DNA of 64,000 nt, taken from NCBI GenBank assembly GCA_963720645.1, contig CAVRFX010000016.1:186001-250000 (forward strand). The letters run 5' to 3'. A program made the position numbers and the translations under genes. Below are positions 8,123 to 18,508 of the stretch, piece after piece. A model generated the notes under the pieces. The model saw nothing but the letters and a program-made list of their open reading frames with translations. It was not told the origin of the DNA and made no database searches. This stretch comes from RYN-230 sp963720645 (GTDB lineage Bacteria; Actinomycetota; Actinomycetes; Streptosporangiales; Streptosporangiaceae). Position 1 is the first letter of the stretch. Each line of letters begins with the position of its first letter.

Positions 8123-10526
8123 GTGCGCGCCATCCGCCTCAGAGGTTTAAGACATGCCGTGACCCTGGTCGCCGCGGCCCTGCTCGGCTCGGCGTTCTGC
8201 CTGGTGGCCGCGCCCCTGACCCAGGCCGCCGCCGCGACCGCCATCACCGTCAACGGGACCAGCGCGGGGCGGACCTTCGACGGCATCGGCGCGATCAGCG
8301 GCGGGCGGCGGCAACTCACGGCTGCTGACCGACTATCCCGCCGCCGAGCAGACAGCAGATCCTGGACTACCTGTTCAAGCCCGGATACGGAGCGGACCTG
8401 CAGATCCTCAAGGTCGAGATCGGCGGGGACACCAACTCCACCGACGGCTCCGAATCGAGCATCGAGCACTCCCGGGGCTCCATCAACTGCAGCGCCGGAT
8501 ACAACTGGTGGCTGATGGAGCAGGCCAAGGCGCTGAACCCCGCCATCAAGCTGTACGGGCTGGCCTGGGGAGCGCCCGGGCTGGATCAGCGGCGGAACTT
8601 CTGGTCCACCGACACCATCAACTACCTGGTGTCCTGGCTGAACTGCGCCAAGTCCCACGGCCTGACCATCAACTACCTGGGCGGCTGGAACGAGCGCGGC
8701 TACAACATCTCCTGGTATGAGCAGCTGCGCTCCGCCCTCAACAGCAACGGCTACTCGGCGGTGCAGATCGTCGGCGCGGACAGCGACTGGAGCATCGCCA
8801 GCGACATCGCCTCCAACTCCACGTTCGCCAGCAGCGTGAGCATCATCGGCGTGCACTACCCCTGCCAGGGCGGTGACGGCGGCAGCGCCGACACCTGCCC
8901 GGGCAACTCCACCGCGACCGGCACCGGCAAGCCGCTGTGGGCCAGCGAGAACGGCTCCCAGGACCTCAACACCGGCGCCCCGGCGCTGATCCGCTCGATC
9001 ACCCGCGGCTATATCGACGCCAGCCTGACCGCCTACATCAACTGGCCGCTGGTCGCCGCGATCTACCCGAACCTGCCCTACAACACCGACGGGCTGATCC
9101 TGGCCAACCAGCCCTGGTCCGGCGCGTACAGCGTGGGCGAGAGCACCTGGGCCACCGCCCAGGTCACCCAGTTCACCGCGCCCGGCTGGCAGTTCCTCAA
9201 CTCAGGCTCCGGCTACCTCGGCGGAGCCGAGTCGAACGGCAGCTACGTCTCGCTGAAGTCCACCAACGGCACCGACTACTCCACGATCATCGAGACCACC
9301 ACGGCCACCGCGGCGCAGACCGTCAACGTCACCGTGTCCGGCGGCCTGTCCACCGGCGCCGTGCACGTGTGGGCCACCGAGGTCAACACGCCCGGGTCCG
9401 GGCCCCAGTTCGCCCAGCAGTCCACGCATCACCCCGGTGAACGGCGCCTACTCGCTGACCGTCCAGCCGGGCTACATCTACACGCTGACCACCACCAGCG
9501 GCCAGGGCAAGGGCACCGCGGCCAGCCCGGGCCAGGGGACCCTGACCCTGCCGTACTCCGACAACTTCGACAGCGACACCGCGGGCCAGCAGCCCCGCTA
9601 CCTGTCCCAGATGCAGGGCGCGTTCGAGGTCGGGCCGTGCGCGGGCGGGCGGTCCGGGCAATGCGTCCAGCAGCAGGCCGCGGTCCAGCCGATCGAGTGG
9701 GACGGGAACTCCAACCCCTACACGATCGGCGGCAACCTGAGCTGGGCCAATTACACCGTGTCCGCCGATGCGCTGATGGAGCAGGCGGGCGCGGTCCAGC
9801 TGATCGGCCGGGCCGGCCCAGCACGCGTTCGGGCCGGCCGGCATCGACGAGTACTACCTCCAGCTCAGCAACGCCGGCGCGTGGTCCCTGGTACGCAACA
9901 ACACCAGCGACACGCTCACCACGCTGGCCAGCGGCACGGTGGCCGCGCCCGGCACCGGCACCTGGCAGCACCTGGCCCTGACCTTCAACGGCAGCAGCAT
10001 CTCCGCGGCCATCAACGGGACGACGGTCGCGTCCGTCACCGATGCCACGTATGCCTCGGGAATGATCGGGTTCGGCACATCCGGGTATCAGACGGACCAG
10101 TTCGATAACTTGTCTGTCACCCTGGCCGGTTCAGCCACCCCGACCGGGCATATCATCGCGGGTGACGACACCGCAGAATGTGCCGACGTCAACGGGGGCT
10201 CGGCTGCGGACGGCACGAAGGTGCAGATGTGGGGATGCGACAGCAATGCGGCCGCGCAGAGCTGGACCATGGAGTCCAACGGCACCGTCGGGATCAACGG
10301 CAAGTGCCTGGACATCACCGGCGGCAGCACGGCCAACGGTGCCCTCATCGAGGAATGGACCTGCAACGGCGGCTCGAACCAGCAGTGGCTGGCGGTGAAC
10401 GGCGAACTGGTGAACCCGGCGTCCGGCAAGTGCCTGGACGATCCGGGGTTCAACACGACGCAGGGCACCCAGCTCGACCTCTGGACCTGCAACGGGGGCA
10501 GCAACCAGCAGTGGTCGGTGCCCTGA
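8123..10526 (+). CDS. Secreted GH59 galactocerebrosidase-like glycosidase with ricin-type lectin domain (frameshifted)
   Basis: About 800 residues when reconstructed. A Sec signal peptide (LVAAALLGSAFCLVAAPLTQA) is followed by the GH59 start FDGIGAISGG. The expected acid/base glutamate is in GGWNERGY (bases about 8683-8706) and the nucleophile glutamate in LWASENGS (about 8935-8958), the paired Glu arrangement of clan A. After a beta domain and a concanavalin-like fold with WQHLALTFNG, the last 130 residues form a ricin B-type (CBM13) lectin with repeated NGKCLD and GSNQQW motifs. GH59 enzymes release galactose from galactosylceramides. Four one-base insertions are inferred, near 8313, 8353, 9430 and 9825; removing each restores family sequence. 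Confidence 0.85.
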
Positions 10527-10561
10527 ACCGCCGCCAGGCGGCCCGGGGCTGACCCGGGCCG

Positions 10562-10618
10562 CGCGATGATCCCCGTCCCCCCGCTAACCCCCCCAGCGGG
10601 GGACGGGTCATCTCGCGC
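10562..10618. terminator. Bidirectional hairpin terminator
   Basis: A long inverted repeat (left arm about 10562-10585, right arm about 10594-10618) reading GATGATCCCCGTCCCCCCGC against AGCGGGGGACGGGTCATC. It sits just after the GH59 stop and before the convergent aldo-keto reductase stop. There is no U-run, as usual in high-GC actinomycetes, so function is inferred from stem length and position. Confidence 0.7.
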
Positions 10619-10703
10619 CAGTCATGCGGGTGAGGGTGCAGGATCTGCGTGGCTGGTGTTATCCCGGTGACCCCAGGCCAGGCGTCCCCGGGAGTCCGGG
10701 GAG

Positions 10704-11567
10704 TCAGCCCACTTCGATGGAGTCGGTGATGGAGTTGTACTCCTCCGGGGTGAGCTCGAGGCTGGCGGCGGCGATGTTCTCTTCCACGTGCTCGGGCGAG
10801 CCGGTGCCGGGGATCGGCAGGATCTGCGCGGCGTGGGCCAGCAGCCAGGCCAGCGCGATCTGCCGCTCGCTGACGCCCAGCCGCTTCGCCGCGCTGAGCA
10901 CGGCCGCGATGCGCTCCGTCTCCTGGATCGGCGCCCAGGGCAGGAACGCGAGCGTCTCCTGCGTGCACAGGTCCACGACCGGCTCGGAGGAACGGTCGTT
11001 GACGTTGTAGCGGTTCTGCACCGACACCACGGGGACGATCTGCTGCGCTTCCTGGACCTGCTCGGCGGAGAAGTTCGACACGCCGATGTGCCGGATCTTG
11101 CCTTCGGCCTTCATCTCGGCGAGGACGCCGATGGAGTCGGCCAGCGGCACCTTGGGGTCGGGGGAATGGAACTGGTAGAGCGGGATCTGCTCCAGCCTCA
11201 GCCGCCGCAGGCTGCCCTCGCACGCCTCGCGGAGATGCTCGGGACGGCCATCGCGGTCCCAGCCGTTCGGGCCGGGCCGCACCAGGCCGCCCTTGGTGGC
11301 GATGACCAGGTCGTCCGGGTAGGGGTACAGGGTCTCGGCGATCAGGGTCTCGCTGACCTCCGGGCCGTAGGAGTCGGCGGTGTCGATGAAGTTGACGTCC
11401 AGTTCGAGTGCCCGGCGCAGGGCCGCCTTGGCCTGCTCCCGGTCCGCCGGATCACCCCAGATCCCTGGGCCCGTGATCCGCATCGCGCCGTAACCCATCC
11501 GGTTGACGGTGAGGTCGCCGCCGATGTCGATGGTGCCGGCCGCGGTGGCCGTCACTTTGCTCGTCAT
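10704..11567 (-). CDS. Aldo/keto reductase
   Basis: 287 residues, a complete (alpha/beta)8 NADPH-dependent oxidoreductase. The catalytic tetrad is visible: Asp62 and Tyr67 in FIDTADSYGP, Lys92 in VIATKGG and His134 in YQFHSPD. The cofactor region includes IGVSNFS and IPGTGSPEHVEEN. It reduces aldehydes or ketones to alcohols in the cytosol; the substrate is not predictable. ATG 11567 is preceded by GAGGACTC. Monocistronic, convergent with the GH59 gene and divergent from cheR. Confidence 0.93.
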   Translation of the reverse strand: MTSKVTATAAGTIDIGGDLTVNRMGYGAMRITGPGIWGDPADREQAKAALRRALELDVNFIDTADSYGPEVSETLIAETLYPYPDDLVIATKGGLVRPGPNGWDRDGRPEHLREACEGSLRRLRLEQIPLYQFHSPDPKVPLADSIGVLAEMKAEGKIRHIGVSNFSAEQVQEAQQIVPVVSVQNRYNVNDRSSEPVVDLCTQETLAFLPWAPIQETERIAAVLSAAKRLGVSERQIALAWLLAHAAQILPIPGTGSPEHVEENIAAASLELTPEEYNSITDSIEVG

Positions 11568-11731
11568 GAGTCCTCCTCGCGGGTTGGTCCAAGCTTTTCA
11601 GTTCCGCATGGTGATCGCGAGGCGGGGTGGGCTGTGACCGTCCGGGGGATAACCCAGTGTCTAGATGGCTACGCGGAGTAAATATAGAATGCTCTGAGTA
11701 ATCAGATTCCGTCTGGTTTGAGCGAGGTCAC

Positions 11732-12466
11732 ATGACCGCACGGGGGGCAGGTCTGCTGGGCCAGGCTGACCTGGCCAGCCTGGCCCAGGCGTCCGGGATC
11801 GACCTGGAGTCCTATCGTCAGGCGCACGTGTCGGCCTGCGTGGCCCGCGCGCTGGCCCGGCACGAGACCCGCAGCGTGGCGGGCCTGGCCAGGCTGTGCC
11901 GGCGGGACCCGGGCGTCCGGGCCACGCTGCGGCGCAGCATCCTGGTGCCGGTCACCGGGCTGTTCCGGGACCCCGAGCAGTTCGAGCTGCTGGGACAGCG
12001 GGTGCTGCCTGCCCTGCTCAGGCCCGGCCGCGGGGTGAGCGTCTGGTCGGCCGGCTGCTCGGACGGCTCGGAACTGTACAGCGTCGCGCTCATCCTCCGG
12101 CGGCTCAGCGCCCTGGACGGCAGCCGCCTGATCGGGTCGGACCTGTCCGCCGCCCGGGTCCGGCTGGCCCGGCGGGGCCTGGTGGTCTCCGAGACCGTGC
12201 GCCGCGATGCCCGGACCGTGCTGCGCTGGGAGCGCCGGGACCTGCTCCGTGAGCCACCGCCGCCGGGAGCCTTCGATCTCGTGCTGTGCCGGAACGTGGC
12301 CATCTACTTCGAGCCGCCGGCCCAGCGGGCCGTGCACGCCAAACTCGCCGCCGCGCTGCGCCGCGGCGGGACCCTCATGCTCGGCCGGTGCGAGCAGATG
12401 CTCAGCCCGGGCCCGCTCGGCCTCGCCCCCGCCGGGCCGCACCTCTACCGGAAGGTCACCGCGTGA
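11732..12466 (+). CDS. cheR: CheR-family protein-glutamate methyltransferase
   Basis: 244 residues with the short helical N-domain (RSILVPVTGLFRDPEQF) and SAM-binding domain of CheR. The SAM motif SAGCSDGSELYSVALIL corresponds to the classic SAxCSxGEEPYS, and FDLVLCRNVAIYF is the conserved motif after it. Chemotaxis CheR methylates receptor glutamates; here no receptor, CheA or CheB gene is nearby. It is coupled by GTGA overlap to a multi-sensor kinase, so it more likely belongs to a two-component system, perhaps modifying the kinase's coiled coil (inference). The 5' region at 11650-11720 is relatively AT-rich and may hold the operon promoter. Confidence 0.88.
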   Translation: MTARGAGLLGQADLASLAQASGIDLESYRQAHVSACVARALARHETRSVAGLARLCRRDPGVRATLRRSILVPVTGLFRDPEQFELLGQRVLPALLRPGRGVSVWSAGCSDGSELYSVALILRRLSALDGSRLIGSDLSAARVRLARRGLVVSETVRRDARTVLRWERRDLLREPPPPGAFDLVLCRNVAIYFEPPAQRAVHAKLAAALRRGGTLMLGRCEQMLSPGPLGLAPAGPHLYRKVTA

Positions 12467-15377
12467 GGCGCGGGCTGACGCAGCGCGCCCTGCTGGCGAG
12501 TGCCCTGATCGGCGTCGTGGTGGTCGCCGAGTTCGCGGTCCTGTTCCTCGCCTTCACGAGCCTGCGCGCGGAGGAGCGCCAGGACAACCAGGCGGTGAAC
12601 GTCCTGGCGACGTCGAACGCGCTCGAGGAATCCGTCCTGAACGTGTCCACCGGGCTGCGGATCTACCTGATCTCCGGTCACCCGGACCAGCTCCGGACCT
12701 ATGACGCGGCACTGGCCAGGTACCCCGGGCAGGTACGGCAGCTCGACCAGCTCACCAGGGGAAACGCCGGGATGCACGCCCGGGTGACGTCCCTCAGCGA
12801 CTCGATCGCGGACTACGTCCAGCACTGGGCCGCGCCGATCGTCAGGCTGAGCCGGTCGAACCTGCCCGCGGCCCGGCGGATGTCGGCCTCCAACGCGGCC
12901 AAGCAGCCGGTGGTCGTGATCCGGGACCAGTTCGCCGCGCTGGACCGGGACCAGCAGAACCTCAGCAGCGTGCGCCGCGCCGGGGCGGAGCACAACACCG
13001 CCGTGGCCCTCGGGTTCGGCGTCGCCGGCCTGGCCGCCGCGGTCCTCCTGCTCGCAGCGTGGGCGATCAGCCTGCACCGGATGGTGGTACGCCCGGTCCA
13101 GCGGCTCGCTGAGGCCATGAGCCGGCTGCGCGGGGGAGACCTGTCCGCGCGGGTGCCCGAGCGTGGCACCGGCGAGCTCGGCGATCTGGCCGCGGGCTTC
13201 AATGCCATGGCCCAGGAACTCGAGGCATCCCGGGACGAAGTGGAACAGCAGAATGCTGAACTCCAGGGGCAGCAGGCCGAACTGCAGAATCTGCTCTCGT
13301 CCGTGGAACATCGCAAGGAGGAGGCGGAGGCGCTGCACCGCTTCGCCGGGCAGCTGGCCGCGCAGACCCAGATCGAGGAGGTCGCCAGGGTCATCCTCCG
13401 GGAGATCGCCGACTATGCCCAGGCCGAGGTCGGGGCCGTATACGTGCTGAACGAGCAGGCCGGGGGCATCACGTTCCGGGCGTCCCGCGGAGCCAGGGCG
13501 GGGGACTTCGTCCCCGAGCTGCCCCCTGGGCAGGGTTTTGCCGGGCGGGCCATCGCGGAGGAGCGGCCGATCGTGGTCAACACCCCGGAGACCTCGCTCA
13601 GCCTTCCCGGCCTGGTCAGCGAGCGGCAGGTCCGGCACGAGGCGCATCTGCCGCTGCTGCACCGGCAGCGGGCCATCGGTGTCCTCAGCGTGGGCCGATC
13701 GCACGGCGAGCGCTTCACGCCGGGCGAGATTGCCCGGCTGACCGGCTTCACCCAGAGCGCTGCCCTGGCTTGCGCGGAAGCCCTGAGCCTACGACGGCTG
13801 GAAGTCGCCGCGGCCGAGCTGCAGGCCCTCATGGACTCGACCGACGAGGGAATCTACCGCCGGGACCTGGCCGGGCGCATCACGTTCATCAATCGCGCCG
13901 CACTCGAGCAGACTGGCTATACCGAGGCTGAACTGCTCGGGCAGGATGCCCATCAGATCCTGCATCACAGCCATGAGGACGGCAGCGCCTACCCGGCCGC
14001 GGAGTGCCCGCTCTCGCACACGATCCAGAACCGTGCCGGGGCGCGGTTTGCCGGCGAGGTCTTCTGGCGCAAGGACGGCACCCCGTTCCCCATCGATTGC
14101 TCTGCCTTCCCGCTTTTCGACGGGGACGTCGTGACCGGCATCGTGGTCACCTTCCGTGACATCAGTGACAGCAAGCTGGCTGAGCATCAGCTCGCGGCCC
14201 AGTACCGGACGGCGCGCGTCCTCGCCGATGCGGACTCGGTCGAGGAAGCGCTGCCGCGGATACTGGAGCTGTGCTGCGATGAGCTCGGCTGGCAGGCGGC
14301 GCTGAGCTGGAGCGTGGACTCCGGTGGCAGTGAGCTGTACTGCCAGGGGGCTTACGCCCGCCCCGGCTGGGAGGACCAGCTGGCGCTGGTGAGTCACGAG
14401 ACGGTTTCCCCGGGCCGGGGAGCGGTGGGCCGTGCGTGGCAGCGGCGCCAGCCGGTCGCGGTGCCCGGGCCGCCCGGCCCGATTCAGCCGCCGGAGGCCA
14501 GCGCCGGGCTGCCCCCGGCGAGCTGGCGGTCCCGATTGCCCGGGACGGCTCCGTGGTCGGCGTGGTGCAGCTGATCGGTCCGGCGCAGTCGCGGGTAGAT
14601 GGCCAGCCCGCGACGATCGAGACCATCATCGCCCAGATGACCCAGTTCGCAGACCGCAAGCGGAGTGACGCGGCCGCCGCCCGGATGAAGGACCAGTTCG
14701 TGGCCACGGTCTCGCACGAGCTGCGCACCCCGCTGGCCGCGATGGACGGCTGGCTGCACATCCTGCTCGACGGCGAGCCCGGCCCGCTGAACGAGGACCA
14801 GCAGCGCTTCCTGACCACGGTCAAGCGGAACAGCGACCGGCTCATGCGGCTGGTCGGCGACCTGCTGCTGATCGGCCAGATGGACGCGGGCCGGTTCACC
14901 CTGGACCTGGCCGACGTCGACCTCGCCGAGCTGGTCGGCGAGACCGTCGCGCTGTTCGATAGCGCGGCGGCGGAGAAGCGGATCGACCTGACCGCCGACA
15001 CCGGGGCCCGGGTGATGGTGCACGGCGACCGGCTCCGGCTGGGGCAGTTGCTCAGCAACCTGGTCTCGAACGCGGTCAAGTTCACTCCCGAGGGCGGCCA
15101 GGTCAGGGTCCGGGTCGGCGAGCAGAACGGCGTCTGCCACGTCGAGGTCACCGACAGCGGGATCGGGATCCCGGCGGCGGAGCGGGCCCATCTGTTCGAG
15201 CGCTTCTACCGCGCGTCCACCGCGACCGGCACCGCCGGGTCCGGGCTCGGCCTGGCCATCAGCAAGGCCATCGCCGAGGCGCACGGCGGCACGATCCGGA
15301 TCGCCGATTCCGGCGGCAGCGGTACCCGGTTCGTGGTCGAGATCCCCCTGCACGTGGGGGCGGAGGTGAGCCTGTGA
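12463..15377 (+). CDS. Multi-sensor membrane histidine kinase (CHASE3-like/HAMP/GAF/PAS/GAF/HisKA/HATPase), one frameshift
   Basis: About 970 residues when reconstructed. Order: first membrane helix (about 10-32), an extracellular helical CHASE3-like sensor, second helix (about 188-212), HAMP (VVRPVQRLAEAMSRL), a coiled coil, GAF, a PAS domain (STDEGIYRRDLAGRITFINR) with a C-terminal PAC-like piece, a second GAF, then HisKA with the phospho-His in VSHELRTPL and a GHKL ATPase (NLVSNAVKFTPEGG, DSGIGIP, GSGLGLAISKAI). GTG 12463 overlaps the cheR stop. A frame change near 14500 in a CCCCC run looks like one missing C; both halves otherwise match the family. The next gene is the probable partner response regulator, again with GTGA overlap. 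Confidence 0.88.
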
Positions 15378-15763
15378 CGGCAACCGAGTCCCTGCCGGCC
15401 ACCATCCTGGTGGCCGACGACGAGCAGGACATCCGCGAGCTCGTCGCCTACCGGCTCAGCCGGTCCGGGTACACCATCATCGAGGCCCGGGACGGCGAGG
15501 AGGCATTCCAGCTGGCTGCGGAGCAGGCTCCGGACATGGCGGTGCTGGACGTGATGATGCCGCGGCTGAACGGGTTCGACCTTACCGAGCGGCTCCGGCA
15601 TACCCCGGTCACGCAGCGGCTGCCCATCTTGCTGATGAGCGCGAGCGTGCAGGAGGCGGACATCTCGCGCGGGTTCGCGGCCGGGGCGGACGGCTACCTG
15701 ACCAAGCCGTTCACCCCCGATCAGCTGCTGACCAAGGTCCGGGACGTGCTCGGACGCGGCTGA
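15374..15763 (+). CDS. Single-domain response regulator
   Basis: 129 residues, a receiver domain only. The acidic pocket is VADDEQD, the phospho-acceptor Asp is in MAVLDVMMPRLNG, the switch serine in ILLMSAS, and the invariant lysine in LTKPFTP. It lacks a DNA-binding domain and so acts by protein contact or phosphorelay, CheY/DivK-like. GTG overlaps the kinase stop. The last 32 bases are the first unit of a tandem duplication that continues past the stop. Confidence 0.92.
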   Translation: MTATESLPATILVADDEQDIRELVAYRLSRSGYTIIEARDGEEAFQLAAEQAPDMAVLDVMMPRLNGFDLTERLRHTPVTQRLPILLMSASVQEADISRGFAAGADGYLTKPFTPDQLLTKVRDVLGRG

Positions 15764-16890
15764 CCAGGGTCCGGGACGTGCTCGGACGCGGCTGACCAGG
15801 GCCGGGGCCGTGCTCAGCCAGGCAGGCCGGCGCTGGGGGCGTGCTCAGCCGGGCAGGCCGGCGCCGGGGGCGTGCTCGGCCGGGCCGGCCCGCGGTGGCC
15901 GTGCTGGCGCGGACGGTGAGCTGCGGGGCGAGCAACGTGGCGCCGGGCACCGGCTGGTCATCCAGCTTGGCCATCAGCAAGGCGGCAGCCTGCCTGCCCA
16001 GCTCATCGGCCGGGATGGCGATGGAGGTCAGCGGCGGAGTGGCCTGCTCGGCCAGGTCGTCCGGGCACATCGCGAGCACCGACAGGTCCCCGCCGATCCG
16101 CAGGCCCGCCGCGCGGAACGCGTCCAGCAGCGGGCCGAGGGCGGACTCGTTGTGGACCACGACCCCGTCCAGCCCGGGCCGCTGCTCCAGCAGGCCGGTC
16201 ACGGTGGCCCGGACGGCGCCCGGTGCCGGGTCGCAGGGCCAGACGACCGGGCGCAGCCCCCGCGCGCGGGCCGCCCGCCCGAAGCCATCCCGGGTGCGCT
16301 GGGCGAAGCCGGTGCCGCGCCGGTAGACCTCCGGCGGGGCGCCGATGAGCGCGATGTCGCGGCAGCCGGTCGCGGCCAGATGCTCGGCGGACACTCGCCC
16401 GGCTGCGTCGAAATCCAGGTCGATGCAGGTCAGGTCGGCGTGCTCGGCCGGGAAGCCGATCAGCACCGTGGGAAGCCCCAGGGCACGGAAGGGCCGGCAG
16501 CCGCTCGTCGTGGGTTTCCACGTCCATCACCATGATCGCGTCCACGAGCGAGGTGCCGGCCACCCGTCGCAGGCCGCTGGCGCCCTCATCCTGGGTCAGC
16601 AGCAGCACGTCGTGGCCGTAGCCGCGGGCCGCGGTGACCACCGCGGTCGCGATACGCATGAGGACCGGCACGTAGAGGCCGGCGTGCAGCGGGATGACCA
16701 GCGCGATGACGTTGGAGCGCTGGCCGGCCAGGGCCCGTGCTCCAGCCTGCGGGTGGTAGCCGAGCGTGGCGATACTGTCCAGCACGCGCCGCCGGGTCGG
16801 CTCCGAGATGGAGCGCTTGCCGCTGAGCACGTAGGACACGGTGCTCGGCGAGACATCCGCGTGCCGCGCCACGTCAGAGATCTTGACCAA
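15711..16890 (-). CDS. LacI-family transcriptional regulator (one frameshift, extended C-terminus)
   Basis: The N-terminal helix-turn-helix and hinge read KISDVARHADVSPSTVSYVL and RRRVLDSIATLGYHP, followed by a periplasmic-binding-like ligand domain (IALVIPLHAGLYVPVL; DIALIGAPPEVYRR; PPLTSIAIPADELGRQAA). The frame changes near 16490. The start is taken as TTG 16890, just before the conserved domain; upstream codons give Pro/Gly-rich noise. The normal C-terminus (LTVRAST) is followed by about 60 low-complexity residues encoded by tandem repeats and 53 bases antisense to the response regulator, so the original stop may be lost. No sugar gene is adjacent; the regulated locus is unknown. Confidence 0.8.
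15731..15871. repeat. Two adjacent families of about 32-bp tandem repeats
   Basis: Unit A, 32 bases, occurs at 15731-15762 (end of the response regulator) and 15763-15794, differing at one base. Unit B, 31 bases, occurs at 15810-15840 and 15841-15871, with a degenerate third copy after it. The block separates two convergent genes, and the LacI-family reading frame on the other strand runs through it without a stop. Confidence 0.85.
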
Positions 16891-17075
16891 GGTCCCGTCC
16901 GGGGATGCGAAACGCTCCGACCTCTGGATGGTAGCCCCGCCCGGCGGCGCGTACAACGGGGAGTTACCGTCGCGATACAGGCTGGATACCGGGTGGCCCG
17001 CGTGCGGGCCGCCCGCGGGCCGCCGGGCCATCCGCGGGCCGCCGGGGCCCCCGCGGCAGCCGGGGCGCTCGCCGC

Positions 17076-18455
17076 TCAGCCGCGCGCGAGCTGTTCCAGC
17101 CGCTCGTGCAGGTGCGGCACGTACGTCTCGGCTTCCGGCTTCATCAGCACGCTGCGCAGGATGCGTGCTCCCGCCGCGTCAGCGTGCACAGACTCATGCC
17201 GGGCCAGGAAATCCCCCGCCCCCGCCCGCAGCGTGCTGAGGAACACCGGGTCGGCGGCGGTCATCCCGGCCTGCAGGATCCGCTCCGAGACCTGGTCGAT
17301 CCGGGACAGCGCGGCCGGCTCGGTGACCGGGAAATAGCTGACGATGTCGAGCTCAGGCTCCTGGTACAGCTCCAGCACGTCTGACTTGCCGATCAGCGCG
17401 GACCAGGTCAGCGCGGCCCGCCGCCCCGCCGCGAGGACCTGCCCGAGCCCGTCCGCGGTGGGCGGCAGCAGCCGGAACGTGAGCCACAGCGCCGCGGCGG
17501 CCGCGCCGGCCCGGGAGCACTCCAGGCTGATCTCCCCGAGGTGCAGGTCCGCGGAGGTGAAGTAGGTGTACGGGGAGTCGTGCAGATAGAAGCGCGCCAC
17601 CCCGGGATCCCGGAACAGCACGGCGCCGCAGCCGTAGGGCTGAAGCCCGTGCTTGTGCGGATCCACCACCACCGAGTCGCACTCGGCGATGGCCCGCCAC
17701 GGCGCAGCGGGCAGCCAGCCCCCGGCCGCGTCGTCCTGAGTGCTTCCGGTGCGGGCCAGGATCGTGAAGAACCCGCCGTACGCCGCGTCCACGTGGACCC
17801 GGGCGCCATGCCGCCGGCACAGCCCCAGCGCCTCCTGGATGGGGTCGATCGCGCCCAGCCCGGTCGTGCCCGCGGTCAGGACCACGGTGCCCACCCGGCC
17901 GGTGCGCAGTAGCTCCTCCAGCGCGCCGAGGTCCATCCGGCCGTGGCGGTCGGCCGCCACCTGGTGGCCCTCCACGCCCAGCAGGCCGCACATCCGGCTG
18001 TGCGTGTAGTGCGCATCCGCGCTGTACGCGATCCCCCGGCCCGGGTGCAGTTCGCGGGACACGAACAGCGCCTCCAGGTTGGCGATGGTGCCGCTGGTGG
18101 TGAGGTGGCCCAGGTGGCTGCCGAAGCCGAACATGGCCGCCAGCTGCGCGATCACCTCGCGTTCCATCCGGGCGGTGGCCGGGCCGCCGTCCAGCGCGTG
18201 GTTGTTGGGGTTGACCAGCATCGCGGCGAGGTAGCCGGCCACGGCGGCCGGATGCGGGGGCTTGAGCATCTGCCCCGCGTACCGGGGATGGAAGAACGGG
18301 TAGTTGTCCGCCAGGCGCTCGGTGAACTCGGCGAACGCCGCCCCGAACCGCTCGTCGCTGACCTGCAGCGAGGGATGCGGGTCATAGGGGCCGAATCCCG
18401 CCGCCCACTCCCGGTTCGCCGCGACCGCCTGCCCCACCCACCGCTCGAGATCCAC
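17076..18455 (-). CDS. PLP-dependent group II decarboxylase-like enzyme
   Basis: 459 residues, fold type I PLP enzyme. LTTSGTIANLEAL binds the PLP phosphate, VHVDAAYGG carries the aspartate contacting the pyridine nitrogen, and VVVDPHKHGLQPYGCG contains the Schiff-base lysine. This matches the glutamate/aromatic amino acid decarboxylase superfamily, where members make amines or cleave cysteine-like substrates. The substrate cannot be read from sequence. The N-terminus NYPFFHPRYAGQMLKPPHP is typical of bacterial members annotated as aspartate aminotransferase-like decarboxylases. It stands alone, upstream of the divergent LacI gene. Confidence 0.88.
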   Translation of the reverse strand: MDLERWVGQAVAANREWAAGFGPYDPHPSLQVSDERFGAAFAEFTERLADNYPFFHPRYAGQMLKPPHPAAVAGYLAAMLVNPNNHALDGGPATARMEREVIAQLAAMFGFGSHLGHLTTSGTIANLEALFVSRELHPGRGIAYSADAHYTHSRMCGLLGVEGHQVAADRHGRMDLGALEELLRTGRVGTVVLTAGTTGLGAIDPIQEALGLCRRHGARVHVDAAYGGFFTILARTGSTQDDAAGGWLPAAPWRAIAECDSVVVDPHKHGLQPYGCGAVLFRDPGVARFYLHDSPYTYFTSADLHLGEISLECSRAGAAAAALWLTFRLLPPTADGLGQVLAAGRRAALTWSALIGKSDVLELYQEPELDIVSYFPVTEPAALSRIDQVSERILQAGMTAADPVFLSTLRAGAGDFLARHESVHADAAGARILRSVLMKPEAETYVPHLHERLEQLARG

Positions 18456-18508
18456 ATCCGCAGCCTAAGGGCCGCCGCCGGGCCTGAATGCTTCAGCCAG
18501 CGAGTGCG

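Noticed and set aside
14490..14520. Programmed frameshifting in the histidine kinase
   Set aside because: A plain C-run with no slippery heptamer or downstream structure; the same kind of indel recurs throughout the window.
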